Below, piece after piece: positions 54,717 to 62,948 of a stretch of DNA of 64,000 nucleotides. Source of the DNA: Alicyclobacillus tolerans (GTDB lineage: Bacteria; Bacillota; Bacilli; Alicyclobacillales; Alicyclobacillaceae); NCBI RefSeq assembly GCF_900142255.1, contig NZ_FRAF01000013.1, positions 31,900 to 95,899 on the forward strand, given 5' to 3'. Each line of letters starts with the position of its first letter. The first letter of the stretch is position 1. The notes below the pieces were generated by a model. That model was not told the origin of the DNA, made no database searches, and worked only from the letters and a program-made list of their open reading frames with translations. The translations under genes and the position numbers were made by a program.

Positions 54717-54887
54717 ATGGCTTGGATATATCTAAGTAAATTGTATGACACCAGATTTCAGGCTTCTTGCCTAGTGGCCAGAATTGTAGATCAACCTAAT
54801 CATCAGTTACTTTCGTATTTTCCACCTCGCTACGTAGGTATTTTTCAAACGCAGCGAGGGCGCTACGGTGTTAAAGTCTTATTGTGA
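54717..54887 (+). CDS. Candidate 56-residue small protein (family member A)
   Basis: ATG 54717 opens a 56-codon frame ending at TGA 54885-54887, which abuts the stop of the minus-strand HTH gene. The product starts MAWIYLSKLYDTRFQASC and ends QTQRGRYGVKVLL. The start (M-A/S-W-I/L-Y-x-S-K-L-Y/F) and the end (T-x-x-G-R/K-Y-x-V-K/R) match those of the short gene at 57943, suggesting a shared small-protein family. The ribosome site is weak (AAGAAAGAAGAAA). The fold might resemble short DUF2007-like proteins, but this is a guess. Confidence 0.5.
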   Translation: MAWIYLSKLYDTRFQASCLVARIVDQPNHQLLSYFPPRYVGIFQTQRGRYGVKVLL

Positions 54888-55295
54888 TCATTCATTATGT
54901 TTTGATTTATAAGTAAATTTCTGAACAAGTAAATCAATAATTAATGATATAAACTCAGATTCTTCTTTTGGAAGAATACTCATTTGCTGTGCTGCTTCTA
55001 AATAGGGAGCAGCTTCTTCATTCAAAATTAAATTTTGAATTTCTACCGGCCAGTCTTCTGTTGATTCTAAAATCTTAGGCATTTTTAGTTCCTTCGTGTT
55101 ATCACATAGTGCGGTTAAGGGTACTCCTAAAGCATTGGCTAATCTTTTGGCGTATTCCAATGAAGGTTGTCGAATATCCCTTTCGAGAGAAGAGATATGT
55201 GGTGTAGATATACCTGAACGAAGCGCTAATTCTTGTTGTGACCAATCTCTTTGTTGTCGAATTCGACGTATACGATAACCAAAAGAATCTTTCAA
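54888..55295 (-). CDS. XRE-family helix-turn-helix regulator
   Basis: Of 135 residues, TTG start at 55295 behind GGAGG. N-terminal HTH (residues ~7-62): RIRRIRQQRDWSQQELALRS then ISTPHISSLERDIRQPSLEY and LANALGVPLTALCD. The C-terminal half is helical, probably for dimerisation or ligand sensing. Divergent from the sirtuin gene; a palindrome lies between the two start codons. Confidence 0.85.
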   Translation of the reverse strand: MKDSFGYRIRRIRQQRDWSQQELALRSGISTPHISSLERDIRQPSLEYAKRLANALGVPLTALCDNTKELKMPKILESTEDWPVEIQNLILNEEAAPYLEAAQQMSILPKEESEFISLIIDLLVQKFTYKSKHNE

Positions 55296-55331
55296 TCCAA
55301 TTCCTCCATTTTAAGTAATTTTGCCTTACAA

Positions 55332-55354
55332 CGATAATATATTGAACATTATCG
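55332..55354. promoter_or_regulatory. Palindrome between the XRE regulator and the sirtuin gene (candidate operator)
   Basis: CGATAAT (55332-55338) and ATTATCG (55348-55354) form a perfect 7-bp inverted repeat, 9 bases apart. TTGAAC in its spacer could be a -35 for the sirtuin gene. Most likely the binding site of the adjacent XRE regulator. Confidence 0.5.
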
Positions 55355-55395
55355 GATTTGTAAAGTATGGATCAAATATAAATATAAAATTATGA

Positions 55396-56082
55396 GTGAG
55401 TGATGGATGCTTGATTTATGATTTGAGTCACAAAGATTGGGTTGAAGTAGCGAAAAATATCAAAATGCTGCTGTTAAAGGCTAATTTTCCAGTGTGTATA
55501 ACTGGTGCAGGAATTAGCGTAGCGAGTGGTTTGCCTGTAAATGAGATGAATTTTCAGGGCAAAACAGTACATCAATTATTTTTAAAAGATTTTTGGAGAA
55601 GAGAACCTGAGAGGTATTTTGATTTTTATTATCAAATTTTCTTCGAATGGAAGAAAGCACTGCCAAACAATGCTCATCTATATCTCCATAAAAAAAATTT
55701 CAAAATTATTACACAAAACATTGATGGACTTCATTTTGAAGCAGGTTCAAAAAATGTAATAGAAATTCACGGTAATTTAAGAGAGTTACGATGTGAAACT
55801 TGTGCTATAATTCTAAAATCTGATTTTCTTAAACATCATGGTTTTAATTGTCCAAATTGCAAACAAATTTTAAGACCTGGCTTTGTATTTGTTGGTGAAA
55901 AAGTGAAAGGAGTTTCTCTTGCAACCCATTGGATATGCCAATCTGATTTGTTACTGATTATTGGAACTGAAATGGATGCGTTACCTATTCGATATTTCCC
56001 TAAAATAGCCACCACAAAACAAGTACCTGTTATTTGGATTAATCAAAATTCCGAAACAATAATACCTTATTTATGCAAATAA
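55396..56082 (+). CDS. Sir2-family NAD-dependent protein deacylase (variant)
   Basis: Of 228 residues from GTG 55396; TTG 55411 is an alternative and no good ribosome site is visible. Sirtuin motifs: CITGAGISVASGLP (G37-S41), ITQNIDGLHFEAGS, the catalytic His in VIEIHGNLRELRC, a CxxC...CxxC zinc site (CETC, CPNC) and LRPGFVFVGEKV. The usual Phe-Arg after GIP in GxGIPxFR is replaced by NEMNF, so activity or substrate range may differ. It is divergent from an XRE gene. Confidence 0.8.
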   Translation: MSDGCLIYDLSHKDWVEVAKNIKMLLLKANFPVCITGAGISVASGLPVNEMNFQGKTVHQLFLKDFWRREPERYFDFYYQIFFEWKKALPNNAHLYLHKKNFKIITQNIDGLHFEAGSKNVIEIHGNLRELRCETCAIILKSDFLKHHGFNCPNCKQILRPGFVFVGEKVKGVSLATHWICQSDLLLIIGTEMDALPIRYFPKIATTKQVPVIWINQNSETIIPYLCK

Positions 56083-56238
56083 AGTAAATTAAGGTATTTT
56101 ATAATAAATAAAAAAACTCATGATATCAGTTTCATCAATTGAAAGCTATCTTGATAGTAGACACACTATAATTTACCTATTTCCATTTTGAATAAACTTA
56201 GCTATAATCTAATCAGACTTTCCCATATCCTTTTTCCT

Positions 56239-56272
56239 CGCCCCCTAATCTGGTTGGTTTACCAAGGGGGCG
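56239..56272 (+). other. Strong hairpin ahead of an unrecognised gene
   Basis: CGCCCCCT (56239-56246) pairs perfectly with AGGGGGCG (56265-56272), with an inner TGGT/ACCA pairing. TTGGCTTT follows, not a full T tract. Could be an attenuator, a terminator of the sirtuin transcript, or a processing element. Confidence 0.5.
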
Positions 56273-56294
56273 TTGGCTTTATGGTTTGATAGAA

Positions 56295-56699
56295 ATGGGT
56301 TCAAAAATATGGCAAGCATGCGGAGGAAAGAGTTTGACATTTTACGCATTCCTAAGTGACCAAAGTAGGAAATCTAAAATGGCTCGATATTTATTTGACG
56401 ATTTGTGGTACAACTCAACCCCTCAGCAAAGACTGTCAGTTTCATCTGTTGAGGGTTATAATGTCTTCCAGGGAATTTCTTTGTCTGTGGATGATAGACA
56501 GAAAGTATTAAACTTGCATCTTAAAGATGAATATCTAAGTCCTTATTTAAAAACGAATATGAATTTATTTCATCTATTAATGATGGATGAACAAGCAGAT
56601 ATCAAGTTTTTTAAATTGGAAAATGGATGGCTATTTGAATTTGATGGAATACCTGCTGGACCCAAACCTTTTGGTCAACAAAAATACGATACTAGATAA
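56295..56699 (+). CDS. Unrecognised protein of about 134 residues
   Basis: ATG 56295 is used; TTG 56286 is also possible and neither has a clear ribosome site. The sequence has LTFYAFLSDQSRKSKMARYL near the N-terminus, YNVFQGISLSVDDRQKVLNL centrally and a C-terminal FEFDGIPAGPKPFGQQKYD. No membrane segment, signal peptide or familiar motif is visible. It is 12 bases upstream of the DUF2797 gene and may be co-transcribed with it. Confidence 0.6.
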   Translation: MGSKIWQACGGKSLTFYAFLSDQSRKSKMARYLFDDLWYNSTPQQRLSVSSVEGYNVFQGISLSVDDRQKVLNLHLKDEYLSPYLKTNMNLFHLLMMDEQADIKFFKLENGWLFEFDGIPAGPKPFGQQKYDTR

Positions 56700-56711
56700 T
56701 ATCTTGTTTGG

Positions 56712-57599
56712 GTGAAAAAGTTTTTATCTGATAGGAACTTTTATATTTATAAATACATTATGAAAGATGGGTTGATAGTTCTGTATCATTCTGCATCTGG
56801 TGTTTATTATAATTTAAAACTAGTTCCCAATGAGCCTGTTGATTATTACATCAAATTAAGTGAATCTGAAATTCATTTAAATAAATTGTTAGGTCGTACT
56901 ATCCGTATGAAGATTACGGGGGAAATGTTTTGTATTCATTGCCATAGAAAGGTAAAAAAACTATACAACAACGGATATTGTTATCCATGTTTTGTGAGTT
57001 TAGCAGAATGTGATTTATGTGTATTAAAGCCAGAGACTTGTCATTTCCATCAGGGAACATGCCGTGACGAGAACTATGCTTTGAATCATTGTATGATACC
57101 CCATTATGTTTATCTTTCATATACTGATAAGTCAAAAGTTGGATTGACAAGGGCTGGTAGGGAGTTAGCGAGATGGATGGAACAAGGAGCGATCGCTGGT
57201 AAGTTACTTTGCTCTGTCTCTACTCGTAAAGTTGCTGGTGAAATTGAACATTTATTGACTGAATATGTGGCGGATAAAACCAATTGGAGAAAGATGATTA
57301 ATACGCATTTCATAGACGAAGATGAATTTGCTTCTACATATCAACTGCTTTTTGAAAAAATAAAGATATTAAATGTAGATGAGATTGAGATGGTCAATCA
57401 TTCCCGATGTTATCGTTTTTTTTATCCCATGGATCCGCTATATTCACAATCCAAATTGCCAGTTTCGCCTGCTTCGTTAAAAGAAAATGAAGAATTTGAA
57501 GATACACTTATTTCCCTGAAAGCACATTATTTAATTTTTAAAAACTGCGTTATCAATATGAGAAGATATCAGGGATATATGATAAACGTGAGCTATTAA
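56712..57599 (+). CDS. DUF2797-type cysteine-rich protein
   Basis: Of 295 residues, GTG start at 56712 with a weak ribosome site. Family markers: MFCIHCHRKVKKLY, YCYPCFVSLAECDLCVLKPE, CHFHQGTCRDENYAL (a dense Cys/His zinc-binding region, ~residues 75-125), HYVYLSYTDKSKVGLTRA and ARWMEQGAIAGKLL. The K-V-G-x-T-R strand recalls nuclease-like GIY-YIG-related folds, but no catalytic residue set can be assigned. I recall DUF2797 mainly from Proteobacteria and Actinobacteria, so transfer is possible. Function unknown. Confidence 0.8.
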   Translation: MKKFLSDRNFYIYKYIMKDGLIVLYHSASGVYYNLKLVPNEPVDYYIKLSESEIHLNKLLGRTIRMKITGEMFCIHCHRKVKKLYNNGYCYPCFVSLAECDLCVLKPETCHFHQGTCRDENYALNHCMIPHYVYLSYTDKSKVGLTRAGRELARWMEQGAIAGKLLCSVSTRKVAGEIEHLLTEYVADKTNWRKMINTHFIDEDEFASTYQLLFEKIKILNVDEIEMVNHSRCYRFFYPMDPLYSQSKLPVSPASLKENEEFEDTLISLKAHYLIFKNCVINMRRYQGYMINVSY

Positions 57600-57616
57600 C
57601 TTGAAACTTTTTTGCT

Positions 57617-57853
57617 TCAAATTAACTTAAGTTCTTCTATGATTTTTTTTAAAAGTTCCTGATTAGATGAAGCACTCATGATATCTCCTTCCAGTAATAC
57701 ATAACTACACTCAGAACAGGTTTCACAAAACCCCAAACAATCATAGGTAATCGTTGTTATCCAATTTTTTTCCTCCATTGTTTTGAGTTCCTGTTGTAAC
57801 AGGGTTACAGCAGGGTTAGATATACATATTTCGAGCAATTTATTAAATTCCAT
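57617..57853 (-). CDS. DUF1450 protein, YuzB-like
   Basis: Of 78 residues from ATG 57853 (AAAGGAG 11 bases upstream), the same length as B. subtilis YuzB; the longer frame reaching 57949 is unlikely. Markers: LEICISNPAVTLLQQELK, TYDCLGFCETCSECSYVLL (Cys cluster) and the C-terminal helix ELLKKIIEELK. A thioredoxin-like ferredoxin fold is suggested for the family; role unknown. Confidence 0.8.
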   Translation of the reverse strand: MEFNKLLEICISNPAVTLLQQELKTMEEKNWITTITYDCLGFCETCSECSYVLLEGDIMSASSNQELLKKIIEELKLI

Positions 57854-57942
57854 TTTAAGAAAATCTCCTTTGAAAAAATAATTCTCAGAACATATCATAA
57901 TTTCTGATTCATAGGGAATATTATGGCCGGGAGGCGATTTTT

Positions 57943-58113
57943 TTGTCATGGCTGTATTATTCTAAACTTTTTCAATCTCAATCCGTAGCTCATTATTTTG
58001 CATTACAAATGCAAAATGAGTCCCTTCATCATCAGCAAAGAAAAGTCGAAGTTCGAAAAACGAGATCAGGAAAATATGCTGTGCGAGCAAAAATTTATAA
58101 TGAAATTTCTTAA
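57943..58113 (+). CDS. Candidate 56-residue small protein (family member B)
   Basis: TTG 57943 follows GGGAGGCG at normal spacing and opens a 56-codon frame to TAA 58111-58113. The product begins MSWLYYSKLFQSQSVAHYFA and contains VEVRKTRSGKYAVRAKIY near the end, strikingly like the 54717 gene at both ends. Basic, no signal peptide. It is divergent from the DUF1450 gene. The rest of the gap to 58261 shows only AT-rich sequence and a possible TATAAT around 58174. Confidence 0.55.
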   Translation: MSWLYYSKLFQSQSVAHYFALQMQNESLHHQQRKVEVRKTRSGKYAVRAKIYNEIS

Positions 58114-58261
58114 TATGCAAAATAAAGTAACAGAGACTGAATAAGTTGTCTCAAAAAATGTCACTTCTTTGATTATAATACATAAAGTTTGATCACAGGA
58201 ATGTATCTTGCCTCATACGATCCGTTAGTCTTTGTTTTTACTGACGGTGAGGTGACATTTG

Positions 58262-58978
58262 ATGCAGAAAAAAAAACCTCTTAATCGTTCAAAGTTAAAG
58301 AATGGACCAGCTCGCCAAAATCCTGATTTCGTATCCATCATAAATAAATGGAGCCGCTCTGTATTTGGTATTGAAGTAGTTCAAATACAAAATTCCTCTC
58401 GTCCATTTCAGTTTTTCGGCCCTTTTGGACAGCTTCCTGAACGTTCCTATTCAAGTGTAAATATTGGTACAGGGTTCTTGGTGCATGCTAATGGATATCT
58501 TTTAACTAATGAACATGTTGTCCATGGTGCTAATCGAGTAATATTGCGAGCTGTAGATTCAAAAAAAACACTTACAGGCACGGTTGTTTCTACCGATGAA
58601 GAACATGATATTGCGTTGCTTCATTGTCAAGCACTCCAGGATAAATATCCTGTGTTAGAGATTGCCCAAATGAAAGACATATCTGTTGGACAATGGGTAC
58701 TTGCTTTTGGTTCTCCACTTGGATTGGACAATACGGTGACTGTCGGCATCGTAAGTGCCAAAAATAGACCCTTATCCATTGGTGAACGTCATTATGAAAA
58801 TTTAATCCAAACAGATGCGGCTATAAATCGTGGTAATAGCGGAGGACCATTACTCAATTTGCAGGGCAAAGTTATTGGAATGAATACTGCAGTCTCACAA
58901 AGTTCACAAGGTATTGGTTTTGCGATACCCGCCGATATTCTAAGAACAGTATTAAAAAAATTAATGCCTGTTGATTGA
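58262..58978 (+). CDS. Trypsin-like serine protease (HtrA-type catalytic domain only)
   Basis: Of 238 residues from ATG 58262, behind GAGGTGA. Catalytic triad: His in LLTNEHVVHGA, Asp in DEEHDIALLHC, Ser in INRGNSGGPLLNLQGKVIG. VLAFGSPLGLDNTVTVGIVS is a DegP/HtrA hallmark. Unlike HtrA there is no N-terminal membrane anchor, no signal peptide and no PDZ domain: the N-terminus is basic and polar (MQKKKPLNRSKLKNG). It may therefore act in the cytoplasm or inside the spore. Confidence 0.88.
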   Translation: MQKKKPLNRSKLKNGPARQNPDFVSIINKWSRSVFGIEVVQIQNSSRPFQFFGPFGQLPERSYSSVNIGTGFLVHANGYLLTNEHVVHGANRVILRAVDSKKTLTGTVVSTDEEHDIALLHCQALQDKYPVLEIAQMKDISVGQWVLAFGSPLGLDNTVTVGIVSAKNRPLSIGERHYENLIQTDAAINRGNSGGPLLNLQGKVIGMNTAVSQSSQGIGFAIPADILRTVLKKLMPVD

Positions 58979-59051
58979 AAATCTGCTGCTACTTTAAATG
59001 ATTGATTATGTGTTTTTTAATGAATTGCATGTGAACAGGAGTGATCAGTAT

Positions 59052-59774
59052 ATGAATTATCACGAAGCATTAGCTGAGTTAAATGTTTCTCATGCGCATC
59101 CCGGTGGGAAATATTCAACCGATCAATGGATTTCATATATAAACCCAACTGCAGGGCTTAAAGTTTTAGATGTAGGATGCGGAACCGGTGCAACAGCTGT
59201 TTTTCTGGCCAAGCATTATGGATGTAGTGTTACAGCTCTCGATATAAGATCTAAAATGTTAGAAAAATGTAAAATTAGAGCAAATCAAGAAGGGGTAGAT
59301 ATCGATATTCAAATGGGTGATATTGAAAATTTGAAGTTTGATAATGACACTTTCGATGTCGTTTTATGTGAAAGTGTATTAGTTTTTGTCAAACAACAGA
59401 AGGCTTTGATGGAAATATATAGAGTTCTTTCTGAAAAAGGTAGGTTTGTAGATGTCGAGATGGTTTTAACTATGCCCGTTAATCAGGAATGGAAACAAAC
59501 AGTTTTTGAAACCTACGGAGCAAAAAACGTTTGGGATAAAAACGGTTGGATACAGCTTTTTCAGAAAGCAGGATTTAAAAAGACCAAAGTTTTATTCATG
59601 CAACCTCTTCGTTCAGTTGTTCAATCTACTAACTATTCACAGACACTTGACTTAAATAGCAGTATGGGTAAGGCCATAAACCAACAGGCATTAAGCGTTA
59701 TCCGGGAAAATGCAGAGTGGATGGAAAAATATTCTCATACCATTGGTTACGGTATTTTTGTTTCTAACAAGTAA
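59052..59774 (+). CDS. Class I SAM-dependent methyltransferase
   Basis: Of 240 residues from ATG 59052 (AGGAG nine bases upstream). Motif I LKVLDVGCGTGATAVFLAKH, motif II VTALDIRSKMLEKCKIRA, then IQMGDIENLKFDNDTFDVVL and EIYRVLSEKGRFVDVEMVL, the typical ubiE/arsM-like arrangement. The substrate is not predictable. Convergent with a decayed transposase ending three bases later. Confidence 0.88.
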   Translation: MNYHEALAELNVSHAHPGGKYSTDQWISYINPTAGLKVLDVGCGTGATAVFLAKHYGCSVTALDIRSKMLEKCKIRANQEGVDIDIQMGDIENLKFDNDTFDVVLCESVLVFVKQQKALMEIYRVLSEKGRFVDVEMVLTMPVNQEWKQTVFETYGAKNVWDKNGWIQLFQKAGFKKTKVLFMQPLRSVVQSTNYSQTLDLNSSMGKAINQQALSVIRENAEWMEKYSHTIGYGIFVSNK

Positions 59775-59776
59775 GC

Positions 59777-60745
59777 TTAAATTCTATAGTTTCGCACCCT
59801 AGGCAACCAGGTTTCCTTGATAGATCTGGATAAATGGTTGATAAACTGTTCAACAGTCCTGTAGATAACGTTGTCATTTTGGATATCTGCCGTATTCATG
59901 ATGGATTTTGGCCATTCGAGCAGTAGACACATGGCGTCAGCGAACCGGATGTTATTGAGTTTGTCAAGGCAATCGAAGAAGAGCGCCCCTATCGTTCTTG
60001 GGTCTTGCTCGTCCCGTGTCGAGTTTTCAGTATGATATACTTCGTGAAAACTATGTGGTGTGGGCAAATATTTGGTTGTATGTGCGCCCCTGCAGTTCCT
60101 TTGCCAATCGCAGATTGGATTATTGATCTTGAAAAAACACTCAATGTCCCACCGCTTGAAGTAGATGCGAATCATTTCGTCGTCTGACAGGTTTACAACT
60201 GCGGAAAGAAGTTTGAGCCATTGACGGGAACAGTTCCTGTCTCGTACAAACACCATCTTGATAGGGAGTGGGTTGTTATTCTCATTTTGACCAATGGCGA
60301 CAATCACGGAAGCAAGGATTTTCTCCCGCCCATAGCGCTTTCTCTTTGAGCGTCAAGCGGCGTCCTTCGTGTTCGTAGCCAACTTTAGGCAACGCTTTGA
60401 GCACATGCACACCACATGATTAATGGTCTAATGCCTTGAGGATGACTGCTGGATACGCAAACCAAAATGTCGAATAGCAAGTGTTTTGCGGTAATCTCAT
60501 GGCTCGTGCCTGGGCCAGCAATTCAAAGAGAGCATCTGTTGCCTTTTGCATGCACTCTTTCTAACGCCTGTAACCGCAAGTACGATTGTCGATGGAATCT
60601 TCCACATCACGGAGGCGGTTGCGCTCATTCTCAGAACTGAGCAACGAAAAGGTAAGTGGTGCAAAGGAATTTCTATCCACTTAGCAGAAAATGAGGGTGT
60701 TTTTTGCTTTTTTATTGTATAGAATCCCAAGTTGTACCGGTGCAT
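59777..60745 (-). pseudogene. Decayed IS4-family transposase
   Basis: The C-terminal piece (59777-60307) is intact enough to read: VFVRDRNCSRQWLKLLSAVV, DEMIRIYFKRWDIECFFK (the catalytic Glu region of IS4-type DDE enzymes) and PRTIGALFFDCLDKLNNIRF. Other frames upstream to 60745 continue the same protein (pieces reading YSTFWFAYPAVILKALDH and DSIDNRTCGYRR), broken by several frameshifts and stops. The N-terminal third and clear terminal repeats were not found, so it is an immobile remnant. Confidence 0.85.
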
Positions 60746-60775
60746 TACCGGATTAAATCGGGTGTGAGACTCGAG

Positions 60776-61465
60776 TTAGATATTTAATTTTACGGGGCTA
60801 AAATCTAAGTAGTCAGCACTTGTTAGGCGATATTCTATACCATTTTTAAAACCCTCAAAAGCATATTGATGTGCTTGAGCATGAAGATGACCATATATAC
60901 ATAAATCAATATGATTTTTTTCTAATAATTCAGTAATCTCCGTGGAATCACCATTCGAGCTTAATGGCGGATAGTGAAGCATCACCATTTTTTTTTGGCA
61001 ATTTTTAGGTGCAGAAAGCAAGGATAATTTTAGTCTCTCCACTTCTCGAGCGTATAACCTTATATCATCTGATGTTGTTTTGGGATGTGAGGGTAATTGC
61101 CATCCTCGAGTACCACAAATACATAGATCGTCGATTAACATTGAATCATTCTGAATAGCGAATACATTCTTTGGTAATATGGATCTTACCTTTCCGATAC
61201 CATTCCACCAATAATCATGGTTTCCTTTAATTAAAATTTTTTTTCCTGGTAATGTACCGAGCCAATTCAAATCTTCTTGTACTTCATCTAAAGTCATTGC
61301 CCATGATATATCACCTGCAATTAATACTAGATCTTCATGATGAATATGCTCGATCCAGTTTGCTTTAATTTTTTCCGCATGATTATCCCAACAATCCCCA
61401 AAAATCCCCATGGGTTTTTCTGATGAAAAAGATAAATGTAAATCTGCAATGGCAAATACATTCAC
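60776..61465 (-). CDS. Calcineurin-like metallophosphoesterase
   Basis: Of 229 residues with a dinuclear metal site: VFAIADLHLSFSSEK (DxH), VLIAGDISWAM (GD), ILIKGNHDYWWNG (GNHD/E), VMLHYPPL and IDLCIYGHLHAQAHQYAF (GHxH). The conserved FGDCWDNHAEKI stretch marks a subgroup common in Clostridia and some Bacilli. Phosphodiesterase activity is likely; the substrate is unknown. Divergent from the helicase. Confidence 0.9.
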   Translation of the reverse strand: MNVFAIADLHLSFSSEKPMGIFGDCWDNHAEKIKANWIEHIHHEDLVLIAGDISWAMTLDEVQEDLNWLGTLPGKKILIKGNHDYWWNGIGKVRSILPKNVFAIQNDSMLIDDLCICGTRGWQLPSHPKTTSDDIRLYAREVERLKLSLLSAPKNCQKKMVMLHYPPLSSNGDSTEITELLEKNHIDLCIYGHLHAQAHQYAFEGFKNGIEYRLTSADYLDFSPVKLNI

Positions 61466-61577
61466 GTGTTAGTTCTCCTTAATGATTTATTCTAAAATCA
61501 GCTTTTGATATTGTTTTTTTTACTATTCAATCTGGTACTTGAACTTGTGAATCATCTATATTTTAAATGGTGATTAC

Positions 61578-62948
61578 ATGGAGCGTTGGACTTCAGAACA
61601 AAGTCTCATTTTAAATCAACCTATTCAAAATACAGTTATTTTTGCTGGTCCGGGAAGTGGTAAAACAACTGTATTTACTGCTTTTCTTGCTCATCAGCTT
61701 GATAATAGACAAATTTATTCCGATCAAACAATGGCTGTAACGTTTACCCGGAAATCCGCTCAAAGCATGATGTCAAAATTAACTGGTCAAATTCAACACA
61801 AACAACTGTTAAAAAAATTACGAATTGGAACTTTTCATGGTCAATTTTTCAGATTTATACTCCCATTTGTCAAGGAAATGCCAGTTCTCTTAAAATCGCA
61901 TGAAGAACGAAAACTTATTGAGAGTGCACTTCGAAAATTATTGCCTATTAGTCAACCTTTTTCCACTCAACTTATAGATGACGCTGTACAAATCATCATG
62001 CGTATGAAAAGTCGATATCCCATTCATGGAAATTCTCAATTTGAGATGGATTTATTGGAAATATATGAAAAAAATAAAAGTGTAGAAAAACGATGGGACT
62101 TTGAAGATATTTTGCTCTTTAGCCTATTTTTATTCACACACTCTAAGTCATTTCAAGATGTCATGAGAAAATGGGAATTCATCATGGTTGATGAGTTTCA
62201 AGATACAAATAACATTCAGTGGTATGTTTTAAATGAATTAATCAAAATTTCTGACGCTAAGCTTTTTGTAGTTGGCGATGATGACCAAGCCATATATTCA
62301 TTTCGGGGATCATCCAGTTACTGGTTGCTCCATTTGGATGAGCTTATTCCTAATACGTCTAAATATTTTTTGCAGTATAATTTTCGTTCAGATATAGATA
62401 TCTGTAAATATTCATCGAATATTATCGAAAAACAAAGTCATCGATCTGAAAAAATTATGATTCCAACAAGCTCCATGTATGGTAATTGTGCGGCCGTCAC
62501 AGTTAAGAATGAAGAAGAAGAGTATTATTTTATTGAAAAACTGCTTTTGCATTTTTTTAGTTTAAAAAAGAATATGAGCATAGCTATTTTAGCTCGAACA
62601 CGAAGAGAATTGATACCATTTATAAAACTGATTCCAAAATACTATAGTCGGCATTTTTATCTGACAGTTTGTACGTTTCATGAAGCAAAAGGACTGGAGT
62701 GGGATGTGGTTTTCTTACTGGGAGCCGTAGAAAAGAATCCATTTCTGCGAAATGTGGATTCTCATATTCTCATCCCAACTAGCGATAATCAAAATTTAAC
62801 GAGTGAAGATGATGAAGAGCGGAGGTTATTCTTCGTCGCGTGTACAAGAGCAAAACATGTTTTAATTACTTTTTTTCCACAACGTTATGGTGGGAAAAAA
62901 ATGAACATTTCTCCTTACCTTCTCGAAAGTCAAATGTCCATTCATTGA
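61578..62948 (+). CDS. Small UvrD/Rep-type superfamily 1 helicase
   Basis: Of 456 residues, short compared with the ~720 of UvrD or PcrA. Motifs present: Walker A VIFAGPGSGKTTVFTAFLAH, motif Ia AVTFTRKSAQSMMSKL, motif II MVDEFQDTNNIQWYVLNEL, motif III VGDDDQAIYSFRGSS, motif IV QYNFRSDIDI, motif V TVCTFHEAKGLEWDVVFLL and motif VI EERRLFFVACTRAKHVLIT. The accessory subdomains 1B/2B are reduced. Probably ssDNA translocase/helicase in repair or a defence-related role. It is the last gene before the rRNA leader. Confidence 0.9.
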   Translation: MERWTSEQSLILNQPIQNTVIFAGPGSGKTTVFTAFLAHQLDNRQIYSDQTMAVTFTRKSAQSMMSKLTGQIQHKQLLKKLRIGTFHGQFFRFILPFVKEMPVLLKSHEERKLIESALRKLLPISQPFSTQLIDDAVQIIMRMKSRYPIHGNSQFEMDLLEIYEKNKSVEKRWDFEDILLFSLFLFTHSKSFQDVMRKWEFIMVDEFQDTNNIQWYVLNELIKISDAKLFVVGDDDQAIYSFRGSSSYWLLHLDELIPNTSKYFLQYNFRSDIDICKYSSNIIEKQSHRSEKIMIPTSSMYGNCAAVTVKNEEEEYYFIEKLLLHFFSLKKNMSIAILARTRRELIPFIKLIPKYYSRHFYLTVCTFHEAKGLEWDVVFLLGAVEKNPFLRNVDSHILIPTSDNQNLTSEDDEERRLFFVACTRAKHVLITFFPQRYGGKKMNISPYLLESQMSIH

